Below, one piece after another: positions 26,625-34,263 of a DNA stretch of 64,000 nt. Source of the stretch: Streptomyces sp. R21. GTDB lineage: Bacteria; Actinomycetota; Actinomycetes; Streptomycetales; Streptomycetaceae. Both the position numbers and the translations under genes were made by a program. The stretch covers positions 6,365,001-6,429,000 of the forward strand of contig NZ_CP163435.1 of assembly GCF_041051975.1 (NCBI RefSeq). Direction: 5' to 3'. The notes beneath the pieces are model-generated. The model was given only the letters and a program-made list of their open reading frames with translations, made no database searches and was not told where the DNA came from. How positions within the stretch are numbered: the first letter of the stretch is position 1; the number at the start of each line of letters is the position of its first letter.

Positions 26625-27169
26625 GCGGCCACCGCCTCGGTGAACTGCTCCCGCGTGCAGAAGCTCAACAGGGCCCTCTTCTCCGGCTTCTGGATCTCCC
26701 GCTCGGGCACGAACCCGACCGCTTCGTTGAGCGCGTGGACGGCCTTGTTGCCCACGTCGGGCTCGACCACGACCCGGGAGGCCGAGGGGTCCTCGAACAA
26801 GTGGGCCATCACCGCGGTGATCACGGCCTTGGTGAAGCCGTGCACGGGCGTGTCCGTCGGCGCGACCAGGAAGTGCATGCCGACGTCGCCGGGCACCGGC
26901 GCGTAGAGGCCGACCAGTTCGCGGTGGGCCGGGTCGTACTTCTCCATCAGGAAAGCGGGTTCACCGTCGTGCAGTCCGAGGAGCGCGTGGTGGTGCTCGT
27001 CGGCCGCGATCTCCATGTAGGCGCGCTCGACGTCTTCGAGCCGGGCGTCCTGCATCATCCAGAAGGCGGCCTTGGGGTGCGTCACCCAGCCGTGCAGGAG
27101 CTCGGCGTCCTTCAGGGGGTCGAGGGGGCGGAACGTGAAGGTGCCCGCGCTGGTGCCTGTGGTGCTCAT
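26621..27169 (-). CDS. desC: desferrioxamine biosynthesis acyltransferase
   Basis: A 182-residue GNAT-type acyltransferase of the siderophore family (RhbD/IucB-like). It acylates N-hydroxycadaverine with succinyl- or acetyl-CoA to give the hydroxamate building block. The region GDVGMHFLVAPTDTPVHGFTKAVI is the acyl-CoA-binding segment, and FEDPSASRVVVEPDVGNKAVHALNEAVGF is the conserved C-terminal part. It is coupled to desB and desD by ATGA overlaps on both sides. Confidence 0.95.
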   Translation of the reverse strand: MSTTGTSAGTFTFRPLDPLKDAELLHGWVTHPKAAFWMMQDARLEDVERAYMEIAADEHHHALLGLHDGEPAFLMEKYDPAHRELVGLYAPVPGDVGMHFLVAPTDTPVHGFTKAVITAVMAHLFEDPSASRVVVEPDVGNKAVHALNEAVGFVPEREIQKPEKRALLSFCTREQFTEAVAA

Positions 27170-28440
27170 ACTGCGAACTCCTGGAACGCGATGGTCTTCT
27201 CGACGGGGTAGTACTCGGTGCCGAGCAGCTCCCGGATGATGGACGCGTTGCGGTACGCGCCCATGCCGAGGTCCGGCGAGGTGATCGAGTGGGTGTGCAC
27301 GCCGGCGTTCTGCAGGAAGATCCCGCGGCCCGTGGTGTCGATGGCGTAGTTGCGCGCCACGTCGAAGTTGCCCCGCGTGTCGTAGCGGAGCCGGTCCTGT
27401 ACCGGCTTGAGGAACTCCGGCTCGGCGTACTTGTAGCCGGTGGCGAGGATCAGGCCCTCGGAGCTCAGCTCGTAGTCCTTCTCCTGCTCCTCCTGGCGCA
27501 GACCGAGGGTGTACGTCCCGTTCTGGTAAGTGGCGCTGTTCAGTGAGGAGTTGGTGAGCAGCCGGGTGGGGACCGGGCCGCCGATGTTCTTCTGGTAGAG
27601 CAGGTCGAAGATCGCGTCGATGAGTTCGCCGTCGATGCCCTTGAACAGGCCCTTCTGCTCCGTCTGGAGGCGGTAGCGGGTCGGCTCGGGCAGCGCGTGG
27701 AAGTAGTCGATGTACTCCGGGGAGGTCATCTCCAGCGTGAGCTTGGTGTATTCGAGCGGGAAGAAGCGCGGCGAGCGGGTGACCCAGTTCAGCCGGTAGC
27801 CGTGGACGTCGATCTCGCTGAGGAGGTCGTAGTAGATCTCGGCGGCGGACTGCCCGCTGCCGACCAGCGTGATCGACTTCTTCTTCTGCAGCTCCTGCTT
27901 GTGCTGCACATAGCGGGAGTTGTGGATGAAGTCCCCGCCGAGACCGGCACAGGCCTCGGGGAGGTACGGGGGCGTGCCCGTGCCGAGGACCAGGTGGCGG
28001 GCGCGGTAGAGGTCACCGGCCGTCGTCCGGACGACGTACACCCCTTCCTCGTACGTGACGTCGTCCACCGTCGTGCTGAAGCGGATGCTGCTCAGTTGCG
28101 ACGCGGCCCAGCGGCAGTAGTCGTCGTACTCGACCCGGAGCGGGTAGAAGTTCTCGCGGATGTAGAACGAGTACAGACGGCCCGATTCCTTCAGGTAGTT
28201 GAGGAAGGAGTACGGGGACGTCGGGTCGGCGAGGGTCACCAGGTCCGACATGAACGGGGTCTGGAGGTGGGCGCCCTCCAGGAACATTCCGGAGTGCCAC
28301 TCGAAGTCGGGCTTGGACTCCAGGAAGACGCCGTCCAGTTCGGCGATCGGCTCGGTGAGGCAGGCGAGACCGAGGTTGAACGGGCCGAGCCCGATCCCCA
28401 CGAAGTCGTACGTGCGCGTGGATTCAGGAAGCGCGGTCAA
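27166..28440 (-). CDS. desB: cadaverine N-monooxygenase
   Basis: A 424-residue flavin N-hydroxylase of the lysine/ornithine monooxygenase family. FAD binds at GIGLGPFNLGLA near residue 15, NADPH at LVGSGQSAAEIYYD near 210, and ATGYK appears at about 340. It hydroxylates cadaverine at one amine. The start is TTG at 28440, supported by GGGAGAG just upstream, and it overlaps the desA stop by 17 bp. A later GTG would cut into the FAD motif. Confidence 0.95.
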   Translation of the reverse strand: MTALPESTRTYDFVGIGLGPFNLGLACLTEPIAELDGVFLESKPDFEWHSGMFLEGAHLQTPFMSDLVTLADPTSPYSFLNYLKESGRLYSFYIRENFYPLRVEYDDYCRWAASQLSSIRFSTTVDDVTYEEGVYVVRTTAGDLYRARHLVLGTGTPPYLPEACAGLGGDFIHNSRYVQHKQELQKKKSITLVGSGQSAAEIYYDLLSEIDVHGYRLNWVTRSPRFFPLEYTKLTLEMTSPEYIDYFHALPEPTRYRLQTEQKGLFKGIDGELIDAIFDLLYQKNIGGPVPTRLLTNSSLNSATYQNGTYTLGLRQEEQEKDYELSSEGLILATGYKYAEPEFLKPVQDRLRYDTRGNFDVARNYAIDTTGRGIFLQNAGVHTHSITSPDLGMGAYRNASIIRELLGTEYYPVEKTIAFQEFAV

Positions 28441-29866
28441 GGGACTCTCCCAGGTACTGCTCGGCGTGGCCGGCGATCAGATCGAGTACGGCGGTGATGT
28501 CGTCCGTCGTGGTCTCGGGGTTGAGCAGGGTGAACTTCAGGTAGTGGCGGCCGCCGACCTTGGTGCCCGCGACGACGGCGTCACCCGAGGCGAACAGGGC
28601 CTTGCGGGCATAGAGGTTGGCGCGGTCGATCTCCGAGGGGTCGGTGACGGCGGCCGGGATGTAGCGGAAGACGAGGGTGGAGAGGGAGGGCTGCACGACG
28701 ACGTCGTAGCGCGGGTCGGCCGCCAGGAGCTCCCAGGCCTCGGCCGCCAAGTCGCAGACCTCGTCGAAGAGTTCGCCGATGCCGTCGGCACCCATCACCC
28801 GCAGCGTCATCCACAGCTTGAGCGCGTCGAAGCGGCGGGTGGTCTGCAGGGACTTGTCGACCTGGTTGGGGATGCGCTCCTGGACCATGCGGCGCGGGTT
28901 GAGGTACTCCGCGTGGTAGGTGGCATGGCGCAGCGTGGCGGCGTCGCGGACCAGGACGGCGGACGAACTCACCGGCTGGAAGAAGGACTTGTGGTAGTCG
29001 ACGGTGACCGAGTCGGCGCGCTCGATGCCGTCGATGCGGCCGCGGTGCTTCAGCGAGGTGAGCAGACCGCAGCCGTAGGCCGCGTCCACATGCATCCAGG
29101 CACCGAACTGGGCGCACAGCTCGGCGATTTCGGGCAGCGGGTCGATCGAGCCGAAGTCGGTGGTGCCCGCGGTGGCGACGACGGCCATGGGGACGAGACC
29201 GTCGCGCTTGCAGCGGTCCAGCTCGTGGGCGAGGGCGACGGTCTGCATCCGCTTGTCGTGGCCGACCGGGATCGAGACCACCGAATCGGCGCTCAGACCA
29301 AGGAGTTTGGCGGACTTCTTGACGCTGAAGTGGCTGACCTCGGAGGCGAAGATCCGCAGTTTGGCGAAGTCGTCTTCCTTCGCCTCCTCGCGGGCCAGCA
29401 GCAGGGCCTGGAGGTTGGACTGCGTGCCGCCGGAGGTGAACACGCCGTCGGCTGCCGGGCCGAGGCCGATGCGCGCGGTCGTCCAGTCGATCAGCTTGCG
29501 CTCGATGAGGGTGCCGCCGGCCGACTGGTCCCAGGTGTCCAGCGAGGAGTTGACGGCGGACAGGACGGCCTCGCCGACGACGGCGGGGATGACCACCGGG
29601 CAGTTGAGGTGCGCGAGGTAGCGCGGGTGGTGGAAGTAGACGGCGTCCCGGAGGTAGACCTCCTCCAGCTCGTCGAGGACCGCGGTGGTGTCGTGCAGCG
29701 GGCGGTCCAGGTCGATCCGGTCGATGCGCGGGGCGAGGGCGTCGACCGTGACGCCGGTGAACGGACGGTCGGTGGCGGCGAGTTTGGCTGCCACCCGCTC
29801 GATTCCTTCGGTCACGGAGCGGCGGTACCGCTCCGCGGTCGTGTCATTGAGCAGGTGCGAGCGCAT
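28424..29866 (-). CDS. desA: lysine decarboxylase of desferrioxamine biosynthesis
   Basis: A 480-residue PLP-dependent group II decarboxylase. The PLP lysine is in VDYHKSFFQPVSSSA, preceded by the Asp-containing HVDAAYG motif. It makes cadaverine from lysine, the first committed step. It is the first gene of desABCD, with ATG 29866 after a GGAGG site. A DmdR1/IdeR-type iron box lies 66-84 bp upstream, so the operon should be induced in iron limitation. Confidence 0.96.
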   Translation of the reverse strand: MRSHLLNDTTAERYRRSVTEGIERVAAKLAATDRPFTGVTVDALAPRIDRIDLDRPLHDTTAVLDELEEVYLRDAVYFHHPRYLAHLNCPVVIPAVVGEAVLSAVNSSLDTWDQSAGGTLIERKLIDWTTARIGLGPAADGVFTSGGTQSNLQALLLAREEAKEDDFAKLRIFASEVSHFSVKKSAKLLGLSADSVVSIPVGHDKRMQTVALAHELDRCKRDGLVPMAVVATAGTTDFGSIDPLPEIAELCAQFGAWMHVDAAYGCGLLTSLKHRGRIDGIERADSVTVDYHKSFFQPVSSSAVLVRDAATLRHATYHAEYLNPRRMVQERIPNQVDKSLQTTRRFDALKLWMTLRVMGADGIGELFDEVCDLAAEAWELLAADPRYDVVVQPSLSTLVFRYIPAAVTDPSEIDRANLYARKALFASGDAVVAGTKVGGRHYLKFTLLNPETTTDDITAVLDLIAGHAEQYLGESLDRAS

Positions 29867-29931
29867 GGGGGGTCCTCCGGTGGGGACAGTCCGAGGGGGA
29901 CGGGAGAGGGGTGAAGTTCCGCGGCTTCAAC

Positions 29932-29950
29932 TTAGGTAAGCCTAACCTAA
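29932..29950. promoter_or_regulatory. iron box (DmdR1/IdeR operator) of desABCD
   Basis: TTAGGTAAGCCTAACCTAA is a 19-bp palindrome with one mismatch between arms, matching the DtxR/IdeR-family consensus TTAGGTTAGSCTMACCTAA closely. The iron-loaded regulator would block the desA promoter here. Confidence 0.93.
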
Positions 29951-30004
29951 CTTAAAGTCCGTGAAACCTCACCCCTCCCGTGACTGCCGTCACTTCGGAC
30001 GCGG

Positions 30005-30859
30005 TCACCCCTCCTCGCGCAGCTGTTCCTCCGTCAGCCCCTGCCGCCAGTAGCCCACGAACGTGACCCGCCTGCGGTCGAACCCGCGCTCGCGCACGAG
30101 ATGACGGCGCAGCTCCTTCACACGGCCGGACTCGCCCGCGATCCAGGCGTACGGCCTTGACATGGGCGGGAGTCCGGCGGCTCGGATCGTGTCGAGGGCC
30201 ATGGGGGACCCCTCGCCACGTACGAGCCAGGTGATCTCGGCGTCGGCCGCGGTCACCGGATCCTGGATGTCCCCGGCGTCATGGACCTCGAACCAGGCCC
30301 GGACGCGGACGCCCGGCGGCAGGGATTCGAGGATCGCCGAGGCGGCGGGAACGGCGGTCTCGTCGGCCCAGAGGACCACCAGGTCGGTGTCCTCGGGCGG
30401 CCGGAATCGGATCGCGCGGTTGTCGGCGATCGCCGGGCCGAGCAGCAGGACGCGGTCACCGGCGGCGGCCCGGGAGGCCCACCGGGAGGCGGGGCCCGCG
30501 GGCGCGGCGGCGCCGGGCTCGATGCCGTGCAGCACGAAGTCGATGTCGATCTCGTCCGTACTGCCGTGGGAGTCGCGCCGAAGGGCGCGCAGCGTGTACG
30601 AGCGCATCACCGCCCGTACGTCGTCCGGGAGTTCACGCCAGCCCTGCCACCAGCCGTCGCCGAGTTCGATCGGGACCGCGGGCTCGGACTGGCCCGGGTG
30701 CGGCAGGAACAGGGACAGGCTCTGGTCGCGCCCGTCGGAGTGGAACTCGCGCAGATCGGGACCCGCGAAGGTGACCCGGACCAGAGACGGGCCTAGCCGC
30801 CTCGTCCGCATGACCTGGAGGGAGAAGAAACGGAACGGGGCGGCTACGGCCGTCGTCAT
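30005..30859 (-). CDS. siderophore-interacting protein (FAD/NAD(P)H ferric-siderophore reductase)
   Basis: A 284-residue ViuB/SIP-family reductase. An N-terminal FAD-binding barrel (about 10-145, with RSYTLRALRRD as the R-x-Y-S/T flavin motif) precedes a NAD(P)H domain (about 150-275, with DETAVPAASAILESL and YAWIAGESGRVKELRRHL). It should reduce and release iron from imported ferrioxamine in the cytosol. It lies downstream of the ferrioxamine-binding lipoprotein gene on the same strand with a 101-bp gap, so it may share its iron-controlled transcript. The equivalent gene is sometimes called desF. Confidence 0.93.
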   Translation of the reverse strand: MTTAVAAPFRFFSLQVMRTRRLGPSLVRVTFAGPDLREFHSDGRDQSLSLFLPHPGQSEPAVPIELGDGWWQGWRELPDDVRAVMRSYTLRALRRDSHGSTDEIDIDFVLHGIEPGAAAPAGPASRWASRAAAGDRVLLLGPAIADNRAIRFRPPEDTDLVVLWADETAVPAASAILESLPPGVRVRAWFEVHDAGDIQDPVTAADAEITWLVRGEGSPMALDTIRAAGLPPMSRPYAWIAGESGRVKELRRHLVRERGFDRRRVTFVGYWRQGLTEEQLREEG

Positions 30860-30960
30860 GAGTGCTCCTGAGTTTCGTCAGGGGGCGGGGAGCCCGGACG
30901 TCGCCCGAGCCGGGGCCCGGCCGGTGTCCGAGCGGGGCCCGGACGACGTCCGAGTACGGG

Positions 30961-32004
30961 TCAGCTGACCTTCTTCGCGTTCTCGATGGCCTCGGCGAGG
31001 TTGTCGAGGAGCGGGGTGCACTTGTCGTAGGAGAGGATCGGCTCGGGGGAGCGCGCGATGACCTGGCCGGCCTTGACGGCGGGCAGCTTCTTCCAGGTCG
31101 CCTTGTCGATGTCGGCGGGCTGGATGGTCGAGGAGCGGTCGTCCATCATGATGATGTCGGCCTGGTACTTGTCGACGTTCTCCCAGCTCAGGGACTCGAA
31201 CCAGCCGCCCGTGGCCTTCTTCGCGGCCTCCGAGGGCTCGACGAAGTTCACACCGAGCGCCTTGAAGTACTCCAGGTCGACCGAGAGGTTCGAGCCGGAG
31301 ACGTAGAAGAGTTCCGCGCTCGCCGAACCGGCCATCACCTTGATGCCGGGGTGGGCCTTGGCGGCCTTGCGCAGCCGGGCGGCGGCCGCCTCGAACTTCT
31401 TCTTCGCCTGGACGACCTTGTCGGCCTTCAGGTCCGCGCCGAGCGACTCGGCCAGCGTGTACATGCGCTCCAGCGGCCCGGTCAGCTGGCGGTCGAAGAC
31501 GGAGACGGCGACGCTCGGGGCGAGCTTGGCGATCTTGTCCTTGGACGTCTCGGGGACGTACCAGAGGGTGCCCGCGGAGTCGAAGGTGGTGGAGAGAAGG
31601 ACGTCGGGGGCGAGCGCGGCGTACTTCTCGACGTTGAACTGGTCCCACTGGTTGCCGAGGATCGTCACCTTGCTGATGTCCATGTCGCCGGCCTGGACAT
31701 CGGCCTTGCCGTCCTTGGTCTTCGTCGGGCCGAAGACGCCCTTGACCGAGACGCCGTAGTCGAAGAGCGCGGCCGCGACGCCGGTGAAGGCGACGATGTT
31801 CGCCGGGACCTTGTCCAGCTTCACGGTCTTGCCGCGGTCGTCCTTGAACGTCCAGGGACCGGACTTCGCGGCTGCCGTCGAGCCCGAGCCACCGCTTTTC
31901 GCGTCGTCGTCACCGCAGGCGGCGAGCACGGCGCCCAGACCGAGGGCGCCGCCCGCGGCGAGGATGCCGCGACGGGTGAGAGGGGTGACACGGGCGTTGG
32001 ACAT
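30961..32004 (-). CDS. desE: ferrioxamine-binding ABC transporter lipoprotein
   Basis: A 347-residue substrate-binding lipoprotein. The N-terminus has TRRGILAAGGALG (a twin-Arg-like start), the lipobox VLAAC near residue 30 and an Asp-rich tether, then a class III (FhuD/BtuF-like) domain from about 50 with PANIVAFTG and LAPDVLLSTTFDSA segments. It captures ferrioxamine at the cell surface. ATG 32004 is preferred over an upstream in-frame ATG at 32025. An iron box lies just upstream. No permease or ATPase gene is adjacent, so these are encoded elsewhere. Confidence 0.93.
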   Translation of the reverse strand: MSNARVTPLTRRGILAAGGALGLGAVLAACGDDDAKSGGSGSTAAAKSGPWTFKDDRGKTVKLDKVPANIVAFTGVAAALFDYGVSVKGVFGPTKTKDGKADVQAGDMDISKVTILGNQWDQFNVEKYAALAPDVLLSTTFDSAGTLWYVPETSKDKIAKLAPSVAVSVFDRQLTGPLERMYTLAESLGADLKADKVVQAKKKFEAAAARLRKAAKAHPGIKVMAGSASAELFYVSGSNLSVDLEYFKALGVNFVEPSEAAKKATGGWFESLSWENVDKYQADIIMMDDRSSTIQPADIDKATWKKLPAVKAGQVIARSPEPILSYDKCTPLLDNLAEAIENAKKVS

Positions 32005-32056
32005 GAGTGTGACTGCTTTCGGCACGGGGCGAAGCGCCCGCCGGACAAGTTCAAAG

Positions 32057-32075
32057 GTAGGTTAGCCTAACCTCA
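32057..32075. promoter_or_regulatory. iron box (DmdR1/IdeR operator) of desE
   Basis: GTAGGTTAGCCTAACCTCA contains a perfect TAGGTTAGCCTAACCT-like core and departs from the consensus only near the ends. It lies 53-71 bp before the lipoprotein start. Confidence 0.9.
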
Positions 32076-32152
32076 TCTTGTGTCCAGGGGTGGGGAGCTG
32101 TCGCCCCGAGCCTGTGAGCAGCCTGTGGTCCCCGCGAACAGCGGGGGCCGGG

Positions 32153-33313
32153 TCAGCCGGTGAGCCCCAACTCCCGCGCGATCAGCATCCGCTGGACCTC
32201 GCTCGTGCCCTCGCCGATCTCCAGGATCTTGGAGTCGCGCCACATGCGGGCCACCGGGTACTCGTTCATGAAGCCGTAGCCGCCATGGACCTGCGTGGCG
32301 TCGCGGGCGTTGTCGACGGCGACCGTGGAGGAGTAGAGCTTGGCGATGGCCGCCTCCTTCTTGAAGGGCTCCCCGGCGACCAGCCGGGACGCGGCGTCGC
32401 GCCAGCCGACGCGGGCCATGTGCGCCTTCATCTCCATGTCCGCGATCTTGAACTGGATCGCCTGGTACGCGCCGATGTTCCGCCCGAACGCGTGGCGCTC
32501 CTTGGCGTACTTCACCGACTCGTCCACACAGCCCTGCGCCAGGCCGGTCGCCAGCGCCGAGATCGCGATGCGGCCCTCGTCGAGGATCCGCAGGAACTGC
32601 GCGTAGCCGCGGCCCTCCGCGCCGAGCAGGTTCTGGGCCGGGACGCGGACGTCGACGAAGGACAGCTCACGGGTGTCCGACGCGTTCCAGCCGACCTTCG
32701 AGTACGGCGCCGCGACCGTGAAGCCCGGGGTGCCGGACGGCACGATGATCGAGGAGATGAGCGGCTTGCCGTCGGGCTTCCGCCCGGTGACCGCCGTGAC
32801 CGTCACCAGGCCCGTGATGTCCGTGCCCGAGTTGGTGATGAAGCACTTGGTGCCGTTGATCACCCACTCGTCGGTGTCCGCGTCGAGCCGGGCGGTCGTG
32901 CGGGTGGCGCCCGCGTCGGAGCCGCCGTCGGGTTCGGTCAGGCCGAACGCGCCCAGGATCTCGCCGGAGCACAGCCGGGGCAGCCACTCGGCCTTCTGCG
33001 CGTCGGTGCCGAAGAGGTGGATCGGCATCGCACCGAGCGAGACGCCCGCCTCCAGGGTGATGGCCACGGACGAGTCGACGCGGGCGAGCTCCTCCAGGGC
33101 GATACCGAGGGCGAGATAGTCGCCGCCCATGCCGCCGTACTCCTCCGGGAAGGGCAGCCCGAACAGCCCCATGCGGCCCATCTCCCGCACGATCTCGTAC
33201 GGGAACTCGTGCCGCTCGTAGAGGTCGCCGATCTTCGGGGCCACGACGTCGTGCGCGAACTCCTCGACAGTGCGCCGGAGTTCTTCGAGCTCGGGTGAGA
33301 GCTTGTGGTCCAT
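32153..33313 (-). CDS. acdH: acyl-CoA dehydrogenase of branched-chain catabolism
   Basis: A 386-residue FAD acyl-CoA dehydrogenase with the signatures FGLTEPDGGSDAG and RHAFGRNIGAYQAIQFKIADM. The C-terminal motif LEIGEGTSEVQR has Glu in the position used as catalytic base by short-chain dehydrogenases; true isovaleryl-CoA dehydrogenases usually have Ala or Gly there. In the operon with HMG-CoA lyase and a methylcrotonyl-CoA-type carboxylase it probably acts on isovaleryl-CoA and other branched acyl-CoAs. The ATG at 33313 lies 5 bp past the hmgL stop. The name follows the characterised Streptomyces acdH, from memory. Confidence 0.9.
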   Translation of the reverse strand: MDHKLSPELEELRRTVEEFAHDVVAPKIGDLYERHEFPYEIVREMGRMGLFGLPFPEEYGGMGGDYLALGIALEELARVDSSVAITLEAGVSLGAMPIHLFGTDAQKAEWLPRLCSGEILGAFGLTEPDGGSDAGATRTTARLDADTDEWVINGTKCFITNSGTDITGLVTVTAVTGRKPDGKPLISSIIVPSGTPGFTVAAPYSKVGWNASDTRELSFVDVRVPAQNLLGAEGRGYAQFLRILDEGRIAISALATGLAQGCVDESVKYAKERHAFGRNIGAYQAIQFKIADMEMKAHMARVGWRDAASRLVAGEPFKKEAAIAKLYSSTVAVDNARDATQVHGGYGFMNEYPVARMWRDSKILEIGEGTSEVQRMLIARELGLTG

Positions 33314-33318
33314 GGGTG

Positions 33319-34263
33319 TCACTGCTCCTGGTGGGAGAGGGCTTTGACGGTGCGGGACGGGCTGGGTCGGCCCAGTTGTCCGGCCATCCACACGCTGGTG
33401 GCGGTGAGACGGCCGAGGTCGACCCCGGTGTCGATGCCGAGGCCGTGCAGCATCCATACGAGGTCTTCGGTGGCGAGGTTGCCGGTGGCGGACTTGGCGT
33501 AGGGGCAGCCGCCGAGGCCGCCCGCGGAGGCGTCGACGGTCGTGACGCCGTGCTGGAGCGCGGCGAGGGTGTTGGCGAGCGCCTGGCCGTAGGTGTCGTG
33601 GAAGTGCACGCCCAGCGTGCTCGTGGCAACGCCCTGCTCGTTCAGGGCGGACAGCAGTGCGAGCACATGCCCCGGGGTGGCGACGCCGATGGTGTCGCCG
33701 AGGCTCAGCTCGTCGCAGCCCATGTCCCGCAGGGCCTTGCAGACGTGCACGACCTGCGCGACGGGGACCGCGCCCTCCCAGGGGTCGCCGAAACACATCG
33801 AGAGGTAGCCGCGAACGTGCACGTTCCGGGATTTCGCGCGGGCCACCACCGGCTCGAACATGGCGAGCGCCTCGTCGACCGTCCGGTTCAGGTTGGCCTT
33901 CGCGAAGGACTCCGTGGCGCTGGCGAACACGGCGACCCGGCGGGCACCGAGCGCCAGGGCCCGGTCCAGGCCGCGCTCGTTCGGTACGAGCACCGGCAGC
34001 TGCACGCCCGGCACGTCGCTGACGAGCGGGAACAGCTGCTCGGCGTCGGCGAGTTGGGGCACCCACTTGGGATGCACGAAGCTGGTGGCCTCGATCGTGG
34101 TCAGCCCCGCGTCGGCGAGCCGGCGCACGAACTCCGCCTTGACCTCCGTCGGGACGGTCGCCTTCTCGTTCTGCAGCCCGTCGCGCGCGCCGACCTCATG
34201 GATCCGCACACGCGCGGGCAGACCCTCGTCGGGTACGACCATGGGGAGTCCCTGGACGGTCAT
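33319..34263 (-). CDS. hydroxymethylglutaryl-CoA lyase
   Basis: A 314-residue HMGL-like TIM-barrel lyase that splits HMG-CoA into acetyl-CoA and acetoacetate, the last step of leucine breakdown. It has the N-terminal EVGARDGLQNEK motif with catalytic Arg and Asp, the metal-binding HFHDTYGQALAN, and the signature GGLGGCPYAKSATGN with the catalytic Cys. The start overlaps the carboxylase alpha stop by ATGA. Confidence 0.95.
   Translation of the reverse strand: MTVQGLPMVVPDEGLPARVRIHEVGARDGLQNEKATVPTEVKAEFVRRLADAGLTTIEATSFVHPKWVPQLADAEQLFPLVSDVPGVQLPVLVPNERGLDRALALGARRVAVFASATESFAKANLNRTVDEALAMFEPVVARAKSRNVHVRGYLSMCFGDPWEGAVPVAQVVHVCKALRDMGCDELSLGDTIGVATPGHVLALLSALNEQGVATSTLGVHFHDTYGQALANTLAALQHGVTTVDASAGGLGGCPYAKSATGNLATEDLVWMLHGLGIDTGVDLGRLTATSVWMAGQLGRPSPSRTVKALSHQEQ

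Noticed and set aside
30860..30960. Riboswitch or extra gene between desE and the reductase gene
   Set aside because: The 101-bp gap has only a 9-bp CGGACGTCG/CGACGTCCG inverted repeat, best read as a weak processing or attenuation hairpin. There is no known riboswitch pattern.
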